Program-made: the position numbers and the translations under genes
Shown here: positions 22,112 through 32,620 of the stretch, piece after piece
How positions within the stretch are numbered: the stretch's first letter is position 1
Layout: each line of letters opens with the position of its first letter
Assembly (NCBI GenBank): GCA_023052935.1
Contig: CM041298.1
Coordinates: 114,940,977-115,004,976, forward strand
Direction: 5' to 3'
DNA length: 64,000 bases
Source: Piezodorus guildinii
Lineage: Eukaryota; Arthropoda; Insecta; Hemiptera; Pentatomidae
The notes under the pieces: model-generated
Seen by the model: the letters and a program-made list of their open reading frames with translations, nothing else
Told to the model about the DNA's origin: nothing
Databases searched by the model: none

Positions 22112-24796
22112 TTACAAAAGGTCGCGGGGCCACTGCCGTTTCAACCTTCTAGGTGGGTTGTATGGATGAGTGGAGCTGGATAGGGATTGAGCTAAAGGAT
22201 TAGGATGATGAATGAGGTTCTGGTGGAATTTGGAAAATTTGGATGGAATTAGGTCTGAAATAAATGGAACATTAAGGTCGTGGTGCAAGGTATAATTGGA
22301 GACATAATAAGGAGCATTTACTATTGTACGGAGGACTTTGGATTGAAAGGATTGGATGCGTTTGATGTTAGAACGTTTAGCTGTCCCCCACAGTTCAAGT
22401 CCGTAGGTCCAGATGGGCTTCAGTATTGTCTTGTAGATTAATAATTTGTTTTCAACTGTAAGTTCAGATTTTCTGTTGAGTAGTCGGTATAACTGTCCGA
22501 ATCGTCGGTTGAGTTCTTGTCTTTTAAGTCTTGTATGTGGGTTCCAAGTCAATCTTTTGTCTAACAGTAAGCCAAGATACCGGACTGTATCTGAGAGAGG
22601 AATCGGTAATGAGTTGAAATAAACTGGCGGACAGGATTTTCGTCTAAGAGTAAAGGTTATGTGTTTACATTTGGCTTCGTTCACCTTTACACGCCAGTTA
22701 TTACACCAGTGTTCGATAAGGAAAAGGTGTCTCTGAAGGTTTAAGGATGCTGTTTCAGGATTGGAACTGGATGATAGGATGGCGGTGTCGTCTGCAAAAG
22801 TTGCCAGAAAGGTATCAGGATGTGTAGGAATATCAGCAGTGTAAAGGATGTAGAGGATGGGTCCCAAGACGCTGCCTTGAGGAACACCGGCCTCAACGGG
22901 ATAAAGGTTAGAAAATTCTTCACCACAGCGAACTCGGAAGGAACGGTTCGAGAGATAGGATCGGAGAATGAGGTATAGGGACTGGGGTAAATGGGTTTTC
23001 AGCTTGAAGAGTAATCCAGTGTGCCATACCCGGTCAAAAGCTTGCGCAATGTCCAGAAACGCACCAGAACAATACTCTTTGCATTCAAGAGTTGGGGAAA
23101 TATGGTCTACAACTCGGAGCCCCTGTTGAACTGTGGAATGCTGAGGACGGAATCCAAACTGATGGGAAGGAAGATTTTGAGATTCTAATATGGGTAGGAT
23201 ACGTTTAAGAAGAAGCCTTTCGAAGATTTTTGAGAGGATGGGGAGTAGACTAATAGGCCTGTAGGATGAAGTGTTGTTGGAAGGTTTACCTGGTTTTAAA
23301 AAAAGGATGATGGTGGAATGTTTCCATAACAGAGGAAAATAGGTGGTGCGGAGGATGCAGTTATAAATATAAGTAAGAAAAATAATGGCTTTCTGAGGAA
23401 GTTGTCGGAGGATCTGGGGAGTAAGGAGATCGTGTCCAGGAGATTTACGGAGAGTCAGTTTTTGGAGAAGATATTTGACCTCAGAGGGATTAATAGCTTT
23501 AGGAGGTAGGGAAAGTGGAATCGGTGACATAAGAAAGTCTTGCATTTTTGCGGTGTGATTGATGTGGGATTCCGGGTGAGGAGTGAATACTTTGGAGAGG
23601 TGTGTGGCGAATTCCTCGGCTTTATCTTCATCAGACGCAGCCCAGGAGTCATCACCACGTCGGAGAGGATGGGAAACATGATGGTATTTTAGGATCTTTT
23701 TCGTGACATTCCACAGGGAATTATCACGAGCTGATAGAGAGGAGAGGTAGAAATTAAAGGACTGGGAACGGAAGTTCGCCAACTCCCTCTTCAATTGTCT
23801 ACAATAGAAGTTATAGGAGCGGCGATCTGTTGGGTGTCGGGTGCGCTGCCATAATGATCTTGCTCGGCGTTTGGTGTGGATAAGCTCTATAATAGGTTGT
23901 GGAAAATGATTTTGGTCTGGATTTATATTGGAGTGTTTAGGAGAGGAAGCAGTCCAGACAGCTTGTTGGATGGCGGTGGTAAAGGAATAGACGGAATTAT
24001 CTAGGTCATCTTGGGTTTTGAGGGTTACTCTGAGGTCAATATTATCGGTCAGGATTTGGCGGAAAAGGTTCCAGTTGACAGGGCCTCGGATGAATGATGG
24101 TGGAATGGGTTTTGGAATTGGAGTGAGAGATACTTTTAGGATCAGTGGACTATGGTCTGAGGATAGTTCATCAAGGCGAGTTAAAGACAAGTTGAGAGAG
24201 CCTAATCCGCTGTGGATAAAGAAGTCGAGGATGTCAGGATTGCGGTTAGGATCGGTTGGCCAGTAGGTAGGGGAGTCAGGAGGCAGGATATTAAAATTTC
24301 GTGAGTTGAGTGCAGACAGCAAATTTCGTCCCCGAGAATTCGTGGTTCTGGAACCCCACTGCTGATGCTTGGCGTTTAAGTCTGCACCCAGAATGAAACG
24401 ATTTCCTAAGGAATCCAGGAAGGATACAAATTCAGAATTGGAAATGGAATGTTTAGGAGGGCAATATGCAGATGTGAGGGTTACCGGAAAGGAAAAAGTC
24501 TTGATTACTATGGATGTGGCTTGTAGGAAATCATAGGTGGGAAGTGGGAGTAAATGATGAGAGAGGGATTGGTGGACAATGATAGCAGAACCGGCATGGG
24601 CTTTACCGTCTGGGTGGTCAGTACGGTATGTCATGTATTGCGGTATTTTGAAGTACTGTTTAGTCGTTAGTCTTGTTTCAGTTATAAGTGCAACATCGAT
24701 TGCTTTGTCTTGCAACAACGCTGTCAGTTCGTCAGTATGATTTCTAACACCATTCGCATTCCAAAGGAGAATGGATAAGGAGTTAGGTGAAGTCAT
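22112..24796 (-). CDS. Jockey ORF2: endonuclease and reverse transcriptase, intact
   Basis: 894 codons without interruption, a normal length for Jockey ORF2. The N-terminal AP-type endonuclease has LLWNANGV, ITETRL, GADLNAKHQQWGS near residue 135 and SSDHSPL. It would nick the target to start reverse transcription. The RT has FLDIAQAFDRVWH near 578, GVPQGSVLGP near 636 and the catalytic FADDTAIL near 667, then KHITFTLRRK and YLGLLLDKRLTWNPH of the thumb. There is no RNase H, as expected for Jockey. The end is RRLKRQWPRDLL. The start is the ATG that follows the ORF1 stop with no gap, so translation probably depends on termination-reinitiation. The other Jockey copies in the window align to its C-terminal part. 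Confidence 0.95.
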   Translation of the reverse strand: MTSPNSLSILLWNANGVRNHTDELTALLQDKAIDVALITETRLTTKQYFKIPQYMTYRTDHPDGKAHAGSAIIVHQSLSHHLLPLPTYDFLQATSIVIKTFSFPVTLTSAYCPPKHSISNSEFVSFLDSLGNRFILGADLNAKHQQWGSRTTNSRGRNLLSALNSRNFNILPPDSPTYWPTDPNRNPDILDFFIHSGLGSLNLSLTRLDELSSDHSPLILKVSLTPIPKPIPPSFIRGPVNWNLFRQILTDNIDLRVTLKTQDDLDNSVYSFTTAIQQAVWTASSPKHSNINPDQNHFPQPIIELIHTKRRARSLWQRTRHPTDRRSYNFYCRQLKRELANFRSQSFNFYLSSLSARDNSLWNVTKKILKYHHVSHPLRRGDDSWAASDEDKAEEFATHLSKVFTPHPESHINHTAKMQDFLMSPIPLSLPPKAINPSEVKYLLQKLTLRKSPGHDLLTPQILRQLPQKAIIFLTYIYNCILRTTYFPLLWKHSTIILFLKPGKPSNNTSSYRPISLLPILSKIFERLLLKRILPILESQNLPSHQFGFRPQHSTVQQGLRVVDHISPTLECKEYCSGAFLDIAQAFDRVWHTGLLFKLKTHLPQSLYLILRSYLSNRSFRVRCGEEFSNLYPVEAGVPQGSVLGPILYILYTADIPTHPDTFLATFADDTAILSSSSNPETASLNLQRHLFLIEHWCNNWRVKVNEAKCKHITFTLRRKSCPPVYFNSLPIPLSDTVRYLGLLLDKRLTWNPHTRLKRQELNRRFGQLYRLLNRKSELTVENKLLIYKTILKPIWTYGLELWGTAKRSNIKRIQSFQSKVLRTIVNAPYYVSNYTLHHDLNVPFISDLIPSKFSKFHQNLIHHPNPLAQSLSSSTHPYNPPRRLKRQWPRDLL

Positions 24797-26075
24797 TTAA
24801 GGATTTTTAAAGGCAGGGATTAGATTCGATACTAGATTTGTAAGGAGTGATATAAGCGGCATAACAAGAGATTTGATTTCGGAGATGAACGATGTCATTA
24901 GACTGGTAAGATCTGTGACGTTTGATGGTGGAGGGATATGAGAAATTTGATGTTGAGGAGTTTTTTGAAGATTAGGTAAACTTTGAGGGATAGATTCTTG
25001 TACAATAGATTGAGAATGTTGAGGAAAATGTTGTTCCGGCAGTGCCTCGACTTCATGATTCTGGTTATCACCTCCAAGCAAGTGGGCAAATGACACGTTA
25101 GAATTTACAAGTTTTGATGGTTCTCTTCTGCTTCTGGTTGGTACAGCTGTTTCATTCGGATCCTGAGGTTTTTGGTATCTGGTTCTGAGTTTCTTGTAGA
25201 TTTCACATCCCTTGTAGTTAGCCGGGTGGTCCTTGAGGCACAGAGCACATACAGCGGGTGCTGATCTTGATCTTGTACATTCTTCTGTTTTATGCTGTTC
25301 ACCGCATTTCACACAGCGTGGTATGTGATGGCAATAACTTTTGGTATGACCATATGCCTGACAGTTATGGCACTGGACTATTTCTTTCTTTGTGTAAGGT
25401 TTTTCAACTTTTACACGGGTATAGTACAGTCTACTGAGGTCATAGATTTTTTCGACTCCTGCTGATGGTTCCAAGTCCACGAAGAATAGAGGCAGTGGAC
25501 TTTTATCTTTTAGAACGTTGGTGACTTGCCTCACTTGGAATCCTAATTCTGTCAGTTCTTCTTTGATTGCTTCAACGGGTGTTGAGGAATGTAGGTTTCT
25601 GATTACGACCCTTAATGCTCTCTCTTGGCGCAGCTGATAAGTATGAAAGTCAGCTTTGGTCTCAGTCAGATATTTTACAATCTTTCTGTAGGTTTCAGCA
25701 GTAGTCGGAGATATTTTAGTATCATTGGTTCTACTTATACAATAATAACTATTAGGATCTGTTAATATTTTTAACAAATATTGGTGGAGGTAGTGGTTCT
25801 CTGGGTATAGGAGAAGATTCCATGGTTTCTTTTTCATTTTGGAGGATCTGAAATGGATTCGGTGTAAAAAACGGAGATTCATCAGTTATTCCTTGTGATG
25901 ATGTGCTGGGCTGTGGTTCAGAACCTAATGAGGTAGCTGACGCGGTCGCTGGTGGAATCATTTTTTTATTTTGTTCACGGCGGGGTCTCTGTTTTGAGGG
26001 AGACGAGTTAGAACCTGCAGATCTAGATCTTTTACTTGCAGACTTTGAGGACATGACTTGATGAAAATATCTCAT
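24797..26075 (-). CDS. Jockey ORF1: gag-like protein with three zinc knuckles, one frameshift
   Basis: The reading starts at 26075 (or the second ATG at 26054, MSSKSASKRSRSAG) with a basic Ser-rich segment and PSTSSQG. It continues in another frame from about 25760 to TAA at 24797. The switch lies in the AACAGATCC region (plus-strand GGATCTGTTAAT), where one extra base would explain it. In the 361-residue frame the knuckles are CHNCQAYGHTKSYC (171-184), CVKCGEQHKTEEC (190-202) and CALCLKDHPANYKGC (212-226), the arrangement of insect Jockey gag proteins. A C-terminal hydrophobic MTSFISEIKSLVMPLISLL may oligomerise. It would bind element RNA in the cytoplasm. The frameshift probably inactivates this copy unless it is recoded. 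Confidence 0.85.
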
Positions 26076-26393
26076 TGATTAAGAAAATAATAATAATAAA
26101 TAAATAATGAGATAAGAATTAAAGATAAAAGAAAGATAATTAAAAGAAAAGCAAGCCCGAGCTTGCCGAGCTAGCGGCAATCAGCTGATCAGTGACCCTT
26201 CTTTCACTTTTTCGTGATTGTACAAAGTAAATTATAACTTTGCTTACCGAAACTTCTCCAATATTCACTGCCGTAATATTCCTGAGGTCTAGTGATGTTC
26301 TCCAGACTGAATTCTAGCGAATTCCTACTGAAAAAAGCAAAAATCTGAGAGACGATGTAACGTATGACTGTTATCATCGAGCGCATCAGCTGA
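26076..26393 (-). promoter_or_regulatory. 5' UTR and likely internal promoter of the Jockey element
   Basis: 318 bases before ORF1 on the minus strand. The first bases TCAGCTGATGCGC resemble an arthropod initiator, as Jockey-type internal promoters start at the element's first bases. Promoter activity is inferred. A GAGCTTGCCGAGCTAGCGGC segment with hairpin potential lies near 26165. Confidence 0.5.
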
Positions 26394-26407
26394 TTACGTC
26401 AAATATT

Positions 26408-26667
26408 AGAGAAAAAATTGGAATACAACGGTGTAGTCCATCAACTTCATATCGATTTCAAAAAGGCTCATGATTCCATAGACTGTCAGAAGCTATATAA
26501 CATCATGATTGAACAGGGAATACCTAGAAAGTTAGTAAACCTAGTACAGATGTGTTTGTCGGAAAAATTCCATAAAGTTAGAATCGGTCATAATTACTCA
26601 GAGAAATTTGGGGTTCGATCGGGTTGGAAACAGGGTGACTCCCTTTCTCCTGTTTTATTTAATATAG
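26408..26667 (+). pseudogene. RTE-type RT, central piece
   Basis: It continues the RT with VVHQLHIDFKKAHDSI (first catalytic Asp), EQGIPRKLVNLVQMCL, VRIGHNYSEKFGVRSGWKQG and DSLSPVLFNI. The piece ends where the next Jockey fragment is inserted. Confidence 0.85.
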
Positions 26668-27293
26668 TTGAACAGATCCGCTACCTAGGACTGCTCCTTG
26701 ACAAACGTCTCACATGGAATCCACACACAAGACTGAAACGACAGGAAACTGCTCGCCGCTTTCGATTACTTCAACACTTACTAGACAGACGCTCAAACCT
26801 TCCACTTAACTACAAAAGGCTCATCTACATGACCATCATAAGGCCTATATGGACATACGGAGTTGAGCTTTGGGGCTCTACTAAACCATCGAATTCTTCC
26901 CGTATCCAATCCTTACAATCCAAAATCCTTCGTAAAATCCTCAACGCTCCTTACTTTGTCACAAATAAAATCATCCATAAAGACCTAAATGTTCCATATG
27001 TTGCTGATTTGGCCCGAACTAGATATCAATCCTTCTATGACAAACTCCATTCCCACTCCAACCCACTAGTTTCAACCCTTGCTTCCTCTTCGATTCCTGA
27101 TAATCCTCCGAGGCGTCTGAAAAGAAGATGGCCTCGAGACCTTCTTGTTTAAAATAGTTACTGGAGTGCTTCCATTGGGTTGCTCCTCAACAAGTCTGTC
27201 TCATGTGATTTTTCTTTTAGCATATTTACTTGTTGTAATATAAATTACAGTTGTAAATTTCAATAAATAAATATAAAAAAAAAATAAAAAAAA
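26668..27293 (+). mobile_element. 5'-truncated Jockey insertion 1
   Basis: It is flanked by TTTAATATAG (26658-26667 and 27294-27303). It starts inside the RT thumb (VEQIRYLGLLLDKRLTWNPH), ends RRLKRRWPRDLLV, then a short 3' UTR, AATAAATA and an A-rich tail. It matches the Jockey copy at 59048 more closely than the near-complete one. Confidence 0.9.
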
Positions 27294-27307
27294 TTTAATA
27301 TAGCTTT

Positions 27308-28779
27308 GTTTGGTTTCCGTGCTCATCATTCTACTGTTCAACAAGGACTCCGAGTTGTAGACCATATTTCCTCAGCCCTTGAATGCAAAGAGTATTGTTC
27401 TGGTGCGTTTCTGGACATAGCGCAAGCTTTTGACCGGGTATGGCACACCGGATTACTCTTCAAGCTTAAAACGCATTTACCCCAGTCTCTATACCTCATT
27501 CTACGATCCTATCTCTCAAACCGCTCCTTCCGAGTTTGCTGTGGTGTAGAATTTTCTAACTTTTATCCCATTGAGGCCGGTGTTCCTCAAGGCAGCGTCT
27601 TGGGACCCGTCCTCTACATCCTTTACACTGCTGATATTCCTATTCATCCTGACACCTTTCTGGCAACATTTGCAGATGACACCGCCATCCTATCATCCAA
27701 TTCCGATCCTGAAATAGCATCCTTGATCCTGCAAAGACACCTTTGTCTTATCGAGGACTGGTGTAATGCTTGGCGTATTAAGGTTAATGAAAGCAAATGC
27801 ACCCACGTCACCTTCACCCTTCGACGCAAATCCTGTCCAATGGTTCATTTCAATTCCATACCGCTTCCTTCCTCAGACACAGTCCGGTATCTTGGCTTAC
27901 TACTAGACAAAAGATTGACCTGGAACCCACATACAAGACTTAAACGAAAAGAACTCAACAGACGATTCGGACAGTTATACAGACTACTAAACAGAAAATC
28001 TAAGCTTACAGTTGACAACAAATTATTACTTTACAAGACAATACTGAAACCAATGTGGACCTACGGACTTGAACTATGGGGGACAGCCAAACGTTCTAAC
28101 ATCAAACGCATTCAATCCTTTCAATCCAAAGTCCTCCGAACAATAGTAAATGCTCCTTATTATGTCTCCAACTATACCTTACACCACGACCTTAATGTTC
28201 CATTTATTTCAGACCTGATTCCATCTAAATTTTCCAAATTCCACCAGAACCTCATTCATCATCCTAATCCTCTAGCACAATCCCTATCCAGCTCCACTCA
28301 TCCATACAACCCTCCTAGAAGGTTGAAACGGCAGTGGCCCCGAGACATATTGTAAACATCTATTCTGGAGTTCTGACACTGGTCAGATTCTCCTCTCATG
28401 TGCGGTGTGATTGTGGCTGTGGCGCCCTCACTTAGCTTCCGCTGGCTCTCACCAGTGAAGCGGCTGAGAGGGAGGCGCTGGGATCCTTTTGACTCTGCTT
28501 GTCCTTCCACAAGTGGGGGGACAAGCCCCGTCTGGGGTTCCCGAGCTGATTGTAAATATTGTACATAGGTATGAATGTGACATGTTTTGTTTATTTATTT
28601 GTTAACTTCATTTATTTGTATTTATTTTGTCTATAAATTTTGTTATTGTATACGTTTATTTATTTTGATTTTATTTTATGTAATTTGACTTTACTTTTGT
28701 TTATATTGTAAATATTGTATGAATGAGATCCTGTAGCACTATTATTATTGTCTATTATGACAAATTGTAATATATACGA

Positions 28780-28814
<35 letters not shown>
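27308..28814 (+). mobile_element. 5'-truncated Jockey insertion 2
   Basis: It is flanked by ATATAGCTTT (27298-27307 and 28815-28824), so it landed in the duplicated target of insertion 1. Its open frame (27309-28355) covers FGFRAHHSTVQQGLRVVDHI, FLDIAQAFDRVWH, GVPQGSVLGPVLY, FADDTAIL and the C-terminus RRLKRQWPRDIL. It is nearly the same as the near-complete copy. The 3' UTR has a GC-rich block near 28400-28540 that the near-complete copy lacks. The poly(A) is about 32. Confidence 0.9.
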
Positions 28815-28819
<5 letters not shown>

Positions 28820-29487
28820 GCTTTAGAATATGTCATAGGAAAAGTTACGTGTCCGAGAAAGGTTTAAATATGGATGATAAGATTCCGGTTTTGGGGTATG
28901 CCGATGATTTGGATCTGCTAGGTGAAGACAGGGAAACCATACAACTGAATACAAGTGTGTTAATAAAAACCGGTAAAGAAATAGGTCTCGAATTAAATAC
29001 CGATAAGACGAAATATATGATTAGTGGAGATCTTGATGATATTAATATATATATCAGGAAGAAATAAAGTCCCGGTTAAAGGTGGGAAATGCGTGCTATT
29101 ATTCAGTTGCTAAATTACTTAGCTCGCGGCTTCTGTCTAAAAACTTAAAGGTTAGAATTTATTAAACTATTATTCTTCCGACGGTTCTTTACGGATGTGA
29201 AACGTGGCCGCTTACTTTGAAGGGTGAAGAACGGCTTAAGGTTTTCGAAAATAAGCTACTGCGTAAAATATTTGGTCCGAAGAGAGATGAGGCCACTGGG
29301 GAGTTTAAAAGGTTGCACAACGCGGAATTGCGGAGTTTGTACCCTGTGAATATAATTGAGTTGATAGCATCGCGGAGACTCAAATGGGCGCGTAATGTTG
29401 TTGGGCTCGGTGAGGAACGGATTCCGAGAAAGTTGGTATTCGCTGAACAGACTTGTAGGCGTCTGGAAGGTAGGCCGAAGGCCATAG
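28815..29487 (+). pseudogene. RTE-type RT, C-terminal piece
   Basis: It resumes with ALEYVIGK, KIPVLGYADDLDLLGED (the catalytic YADD) and GLELNTDKTKYMISGD. After an in-frame stop near 29065 and a shift come VFENKLLRKIFGPKRDEATG, LYPVNIIELIASRRLKWARN and PRKLVFAEQTCRRLEGRPK. It is cut at 29487. Confidence 0.85.
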
Positions 29488-30221
29488 GTGAGGAAAGTTG
29501 AGCAAGGGTATGGGGAAGTTGAGCACTAAGAATGTCTAACCAAACCATGGGTCAAACTCGATTATAAATAAAGTAAAACATGTGTTTAACAATCAGGTCT
29601 TGGTATTTAAAATCAGAATTAAATGTTTATATTATTACTCATACAGCTTATATCTTGAAAATATATTTATAAGATGTTTGGAACTCAATGATCATTGTCA
29701 CTGTTGCAATTGACAAAAATTAAAGTAAGTTTATGCAGTGTTAGTAATAGAATAACAAAACTTATAGTAATTTTCTTTGTATAATAAACTGAGAATATAA
29801 TAAACAAAACATCAACATAAAGTTGAGCAATTATAGCTCAACTAACCCCAACTCGGAATTTTAAAACAAAAGTGAGGTTATTAAAAAAGCATATGAATTA
29901 TACCCAGAACAACTCCACATATAAAAAATACAATCATTCTCTGGAAGATAAACACTTACCTGATTAAAAACAGATAAAAATTGACTAATACAGATAATAA
30001 TATGTGATAAATGACGTTTTTACTTTGTGGTCACAAAATAAACAAAACACACGAGCGGTTCACTGGCTCATCCAGCCGCCACTAGCGTTCGCATGGTGAT
30101 TATCCCTCCCACGACCCTTTCTTTCCGCCATAAGATGCCTATGCGTACGGTGAATATTTTTCGAGATATTTCAATTGCCCTTATGCTGAACTATTCCCGC
30201 TCTACCATAAGTTACAGTTGT
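29488..30221. other. No gene recognised
   Basis: AT-rich, with repeated GTTGAGCA/TGCTCAAC motifs (29498, 29519, 29824). No supported coding frame. Confidence 0.4.
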
Positions 30222-30372
30222 CTTAAATATGAAATTTCAGTTTCATTTTCCTTTTTTCGGAACTTGGTTATTTGGACTCAGGGGACCCTAAAACGTGTAT
30301 TTCCGGTGAAAACTGGAATTCGTAGATTTCCACAATCATAATACTTTCTCTTACTAAATATTGCATATATAG
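30222..30372 (+). mobile_element. CTTAC element, right-end fragment
   Basis: GTCTTAAATATGAAATTTCA, GGGGACCCTAAAACGTGTAT and GAAAACTGGAATTCG match the right third of full copies. Confidence 0.7.
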
Positions 30373-30373
30373 G

Positions 30374-30825
30374 TAATAATAATAATAATAGGCTTAGCGA
30401 ACCCGAAGGTTCGATGCCGATATCACGAAATTCCGCCTACACAGACTCGTCCAATGTTCACCGTTCAAGCCAAAGTCCCCGAGATCAGCCTTAACGCAAT
30501 CCTCCCATCAACAATTCGCCCTACCTTTCGGACGCCTACCAGTCGGTTCAGCGAATACCAACTTTCTTGGAATCCGCTCTTCATCGAGCCCAACAACTTT
30601 ACTCGCCCATTTGATCTCCGAGATGCTATCAAATCAATTATATTCACAGGATACAAGTCCCGCAATTCCGCGTTGTGAAACCTTCAAAACTCCCCAGTGG
30701 CCTCATGTCTCTTCGGACCAAATATTTTACGCAGTACCTTATTTTCGAAAACCTTGAGCCGTTGTTCATCCTTCAAAGTAAGCGGCCACGTTTCACATCC
30801 GAAAAGAACCGTCAGAAGAAGTTTT
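30374..30825 (-). pseudogene. 3' fragment of an RTE-type LINE
   Basis: The minus strand reads the last RTE codons (LYPVNIIDLIASRRSNGR and matching blocks). It then runs into a 3' UTR with ATCGAACCTTCGGGTTCGCT and ends in a TTA-repeat tail (TAATAATAATAATA at 30374 on the plus strand). Copies at 36838 and 7060 share this end. Confidence 0.8.
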
Positions 30826-31553
30826 ATATATAGGTAAGAAAAAGTTAAAATAAAATTTAGTTAGTAGGTCATTTTATTACTGCTTATACTCCATCGATAG
30901 GCCCCGACCGTCCTCAATTACAATTTTTTCCTCATTTGGAAAAGCAATAAATTATATACTATATCTATAATCTTTATAAAATTTTATTTTTATTTTAATA
31001 CTATAGCTAGTTCATAGATCCTTAGACAGAAAAATAATAATAAATTATTTACATGAATATCCTATGATGGAATGGTTTATATGATAGACATTGCCAATGA
31101 AAGGGATGATGGGAAATTTTCCACCCCAAAAGGTAAGCTTGATCAATCAACGTCAGGGAGGCGAAGCAAGTGTTGGCAGATATTGGGTCCCGTAGGGTTA
31201 ATAAACCACTCGGCTAATTTATCATTTTTAATAGATCAAAAAACGTTTAATTTATTTAAGATATTAATTACTATATCTAACTGTAGCTTTTGCATCTATA
31301 TGGATAATGAAACACAAACAAAGGAGAAAGTACGAGATAAATGTTTTTTTGTTTTTTTTAAAAGAGAAGTTATAATCGTAAAAAGTATTTGGCCAGTAAG
31401 ATAACCCAAATTTAAAATTTAAGTGAAATTATGTAAATTATCAATAAATGTAATTCGCTTTGATCTGATTTATTTCCTAATTATTAAAAAATGTTATATA
31501 ATTTCTTAATAATTATATTACGGTGTTACAATTTATATTGCGGTGTAGACGAT

Positions 31554-31558
<5 letters not shown>
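30826..31558. other. No gene recognised
   Basis: AT-rich. A 110-codon frame at 31072-31404 shows no domain and composition like its surroundings, so it is not called. Confidence 0.4.

Positions 31559-31595
<37 letters not shown>
31559..31595. repeat. (TA)n microsatellite
   Basis: About 18 TA units. Confidence 0.9.
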
Positions 31596-31598
<3 letters not shown>

Positions 31599-31699
31599 AA
31601 CCCATGAACATATTAGAAAGACGAACCAGAAACATTGTCAATTTAATATTCAAGCAAAATAGCCAATCACCACTGCTTAATTCACAACGCCTGGGACAT

Positions 31700-31780
31700 T
31701 TGTGAGACATCCTGTATATGTTAGTGAAATTAAAAATTAAATAAGTCCCTTCATATTACCAGATTTGGAGATTGATATAA
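31700..31780 (+). repeat. Dispersed 80-bp repeat with GACATCCTGTATA, copy 1
   Basis: GACATCCTGTATATGTTAGT and AAATAAGTCCCTTCATATTA recur as GACATCCTGTATAGGTTGGT and AAATAAGTCCTTTCATTTCA at 32925-33010. Confidence 0.55.
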
Positions 31781-31882
31781 TTTGTTTTAAATTCTTTCTA
31801 TTTTATCCTAGACGCTTTCTTTTAAACAATTTAAAGTAAAATATTTTTGTTACATAACGTTTGTCGCTAGGACCTACGTCCA

Positions 31883-32060
31883 TTGGGTTGACAAGAAAGT
31901 CCTTCCGGTTTTTCTGTTTATGTATCGGTTTAACGGACAAATCGGAAGGGTGTTGTGTTCCAACAAGACAACACTAGGCCCCACACCTCATTGGTCGCCA
32001 TTTTTCAGCCTTGGATGGGACCGTTTGCTTCACCCTCCCTATTCACCAGAGTGCCTAGCA
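31883..32060 (+). pseudogene. Mariner fragment, second subfamily
   Basis: TTGGGTTGACAAGAAAGTCC is a mariner-type terminal repeat. It is followed by VFQQDNTRPHTSLVA (the block with the second catalytic Asp) and, in another frame, LGWDRLLHPPYSPE. The rest of the transposase is missing. Confidence 0.75.
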
Positions 32061-32074
32061 CTCGCCCTTCCGAG

Positions 32075-32620
32075 TCAAGGCGTAGCTATCCTCACTCCGC
32101 GAGATATATCTCACCCACTCCGAAAGGAAATATCAGATGCCTGTAGTCCTGCTAACAAACTAAAAAACGTTAAAACTACTGTAAAGCCTTGGTCCTCATC
32201 ATATCGCTCAAGCCGCAGAGAGGAAGTTGTCCTTGCTAGGTTAAGGATACGTCACACTAACATTGGCCATCTTCACCTCGTTACCAAACGACCACTCAGT
32301 CATATTTTAGAAGAATGCCCTTTTTATAGGACAAGTTTAAGCAAATTTGGACTCAGACCTAATATATCCTCCATAATCTCTGACAATGAATATAATATTT
32401 CGGCGCTGTTTAGGTTTCTTAAGAGTCACCTATAATTTAATAAAATATAGTATTTTAAATTAATTTTATTTTTATCTAATATTTTATCCCATTATTATTA
32501 CTATTATTATAAGTTTAGGCTATTAATTTATATTTTTTATTTCTTTAAATAAAGAGAACTATCGGCGTTTATGACCCCTGGGTTTTACGCCTCAAAACCT
32601 CAAACAACAACAACCAGAGT
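32075..32620 (+). pseudogene. I-type LINE, C-terminal fragment and 3' end
   Basis: LKNVKTTVKPW, SSRREEVVLARLRIRHT and PLSHILEECPFYRTS match the C-terminus of the LINE at 427-4080 (RREEVVVTRLRIGHS, HILEDCPLY), but the first two Cys of the CCHC are lost. It stops at 32433, and the 3' UTR ends in CAACAACAACAACC near 32615. Confidence 0.8.

Larger units (their letters stand above)
21842..26393 (-). mobile_element. Near-complete Jockey-type LINE
   Basis: It is flanked by the 14-bp direct repeat TTACGTCAAATATT (21828-21841 and 26394-26407). On the minus strand it starts TCAGCTGATGCGCTCG, has a 5' UTR of about 320 bases, ORF1, ORF2, a 3' UTR with CAATAAAA, and a poly(A) of about 34. The stop codon of ORF1 directly abuts the ATG of ORF2 (TAAATG). 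ORF2 is open throughout and the target duplication is perfect, so this is a young insertion. It sits inside the RTE-type LINE, on the opposite strand. Confidence 0.95.
21562..29487 (+). mobile_element. RTE-type LINE fragment split by three Jockey insertions
   Basis: The RTE pieces are 21562-21841, 26394-26667, a few bases at 27294-27307, and 28815-29487. Joined in order, they read from VKKIWENEKIPEEWKES through the RT to a C-terminal KIFGPKRDEATGEFKRLHN segment. The split halves meet exactly at the target duplications of the insertions. One frameshift (about 21665) and a TGA (about 21742) were present besides the insertions. The 5' end and the 3' tail are missing. Confidence 0.85.

Noticed and set aside
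31072..31404. 110-codon frame
   Set aside because: Composition like the surrounding AT-rich DNA, no recognisable motif, no neighbours.
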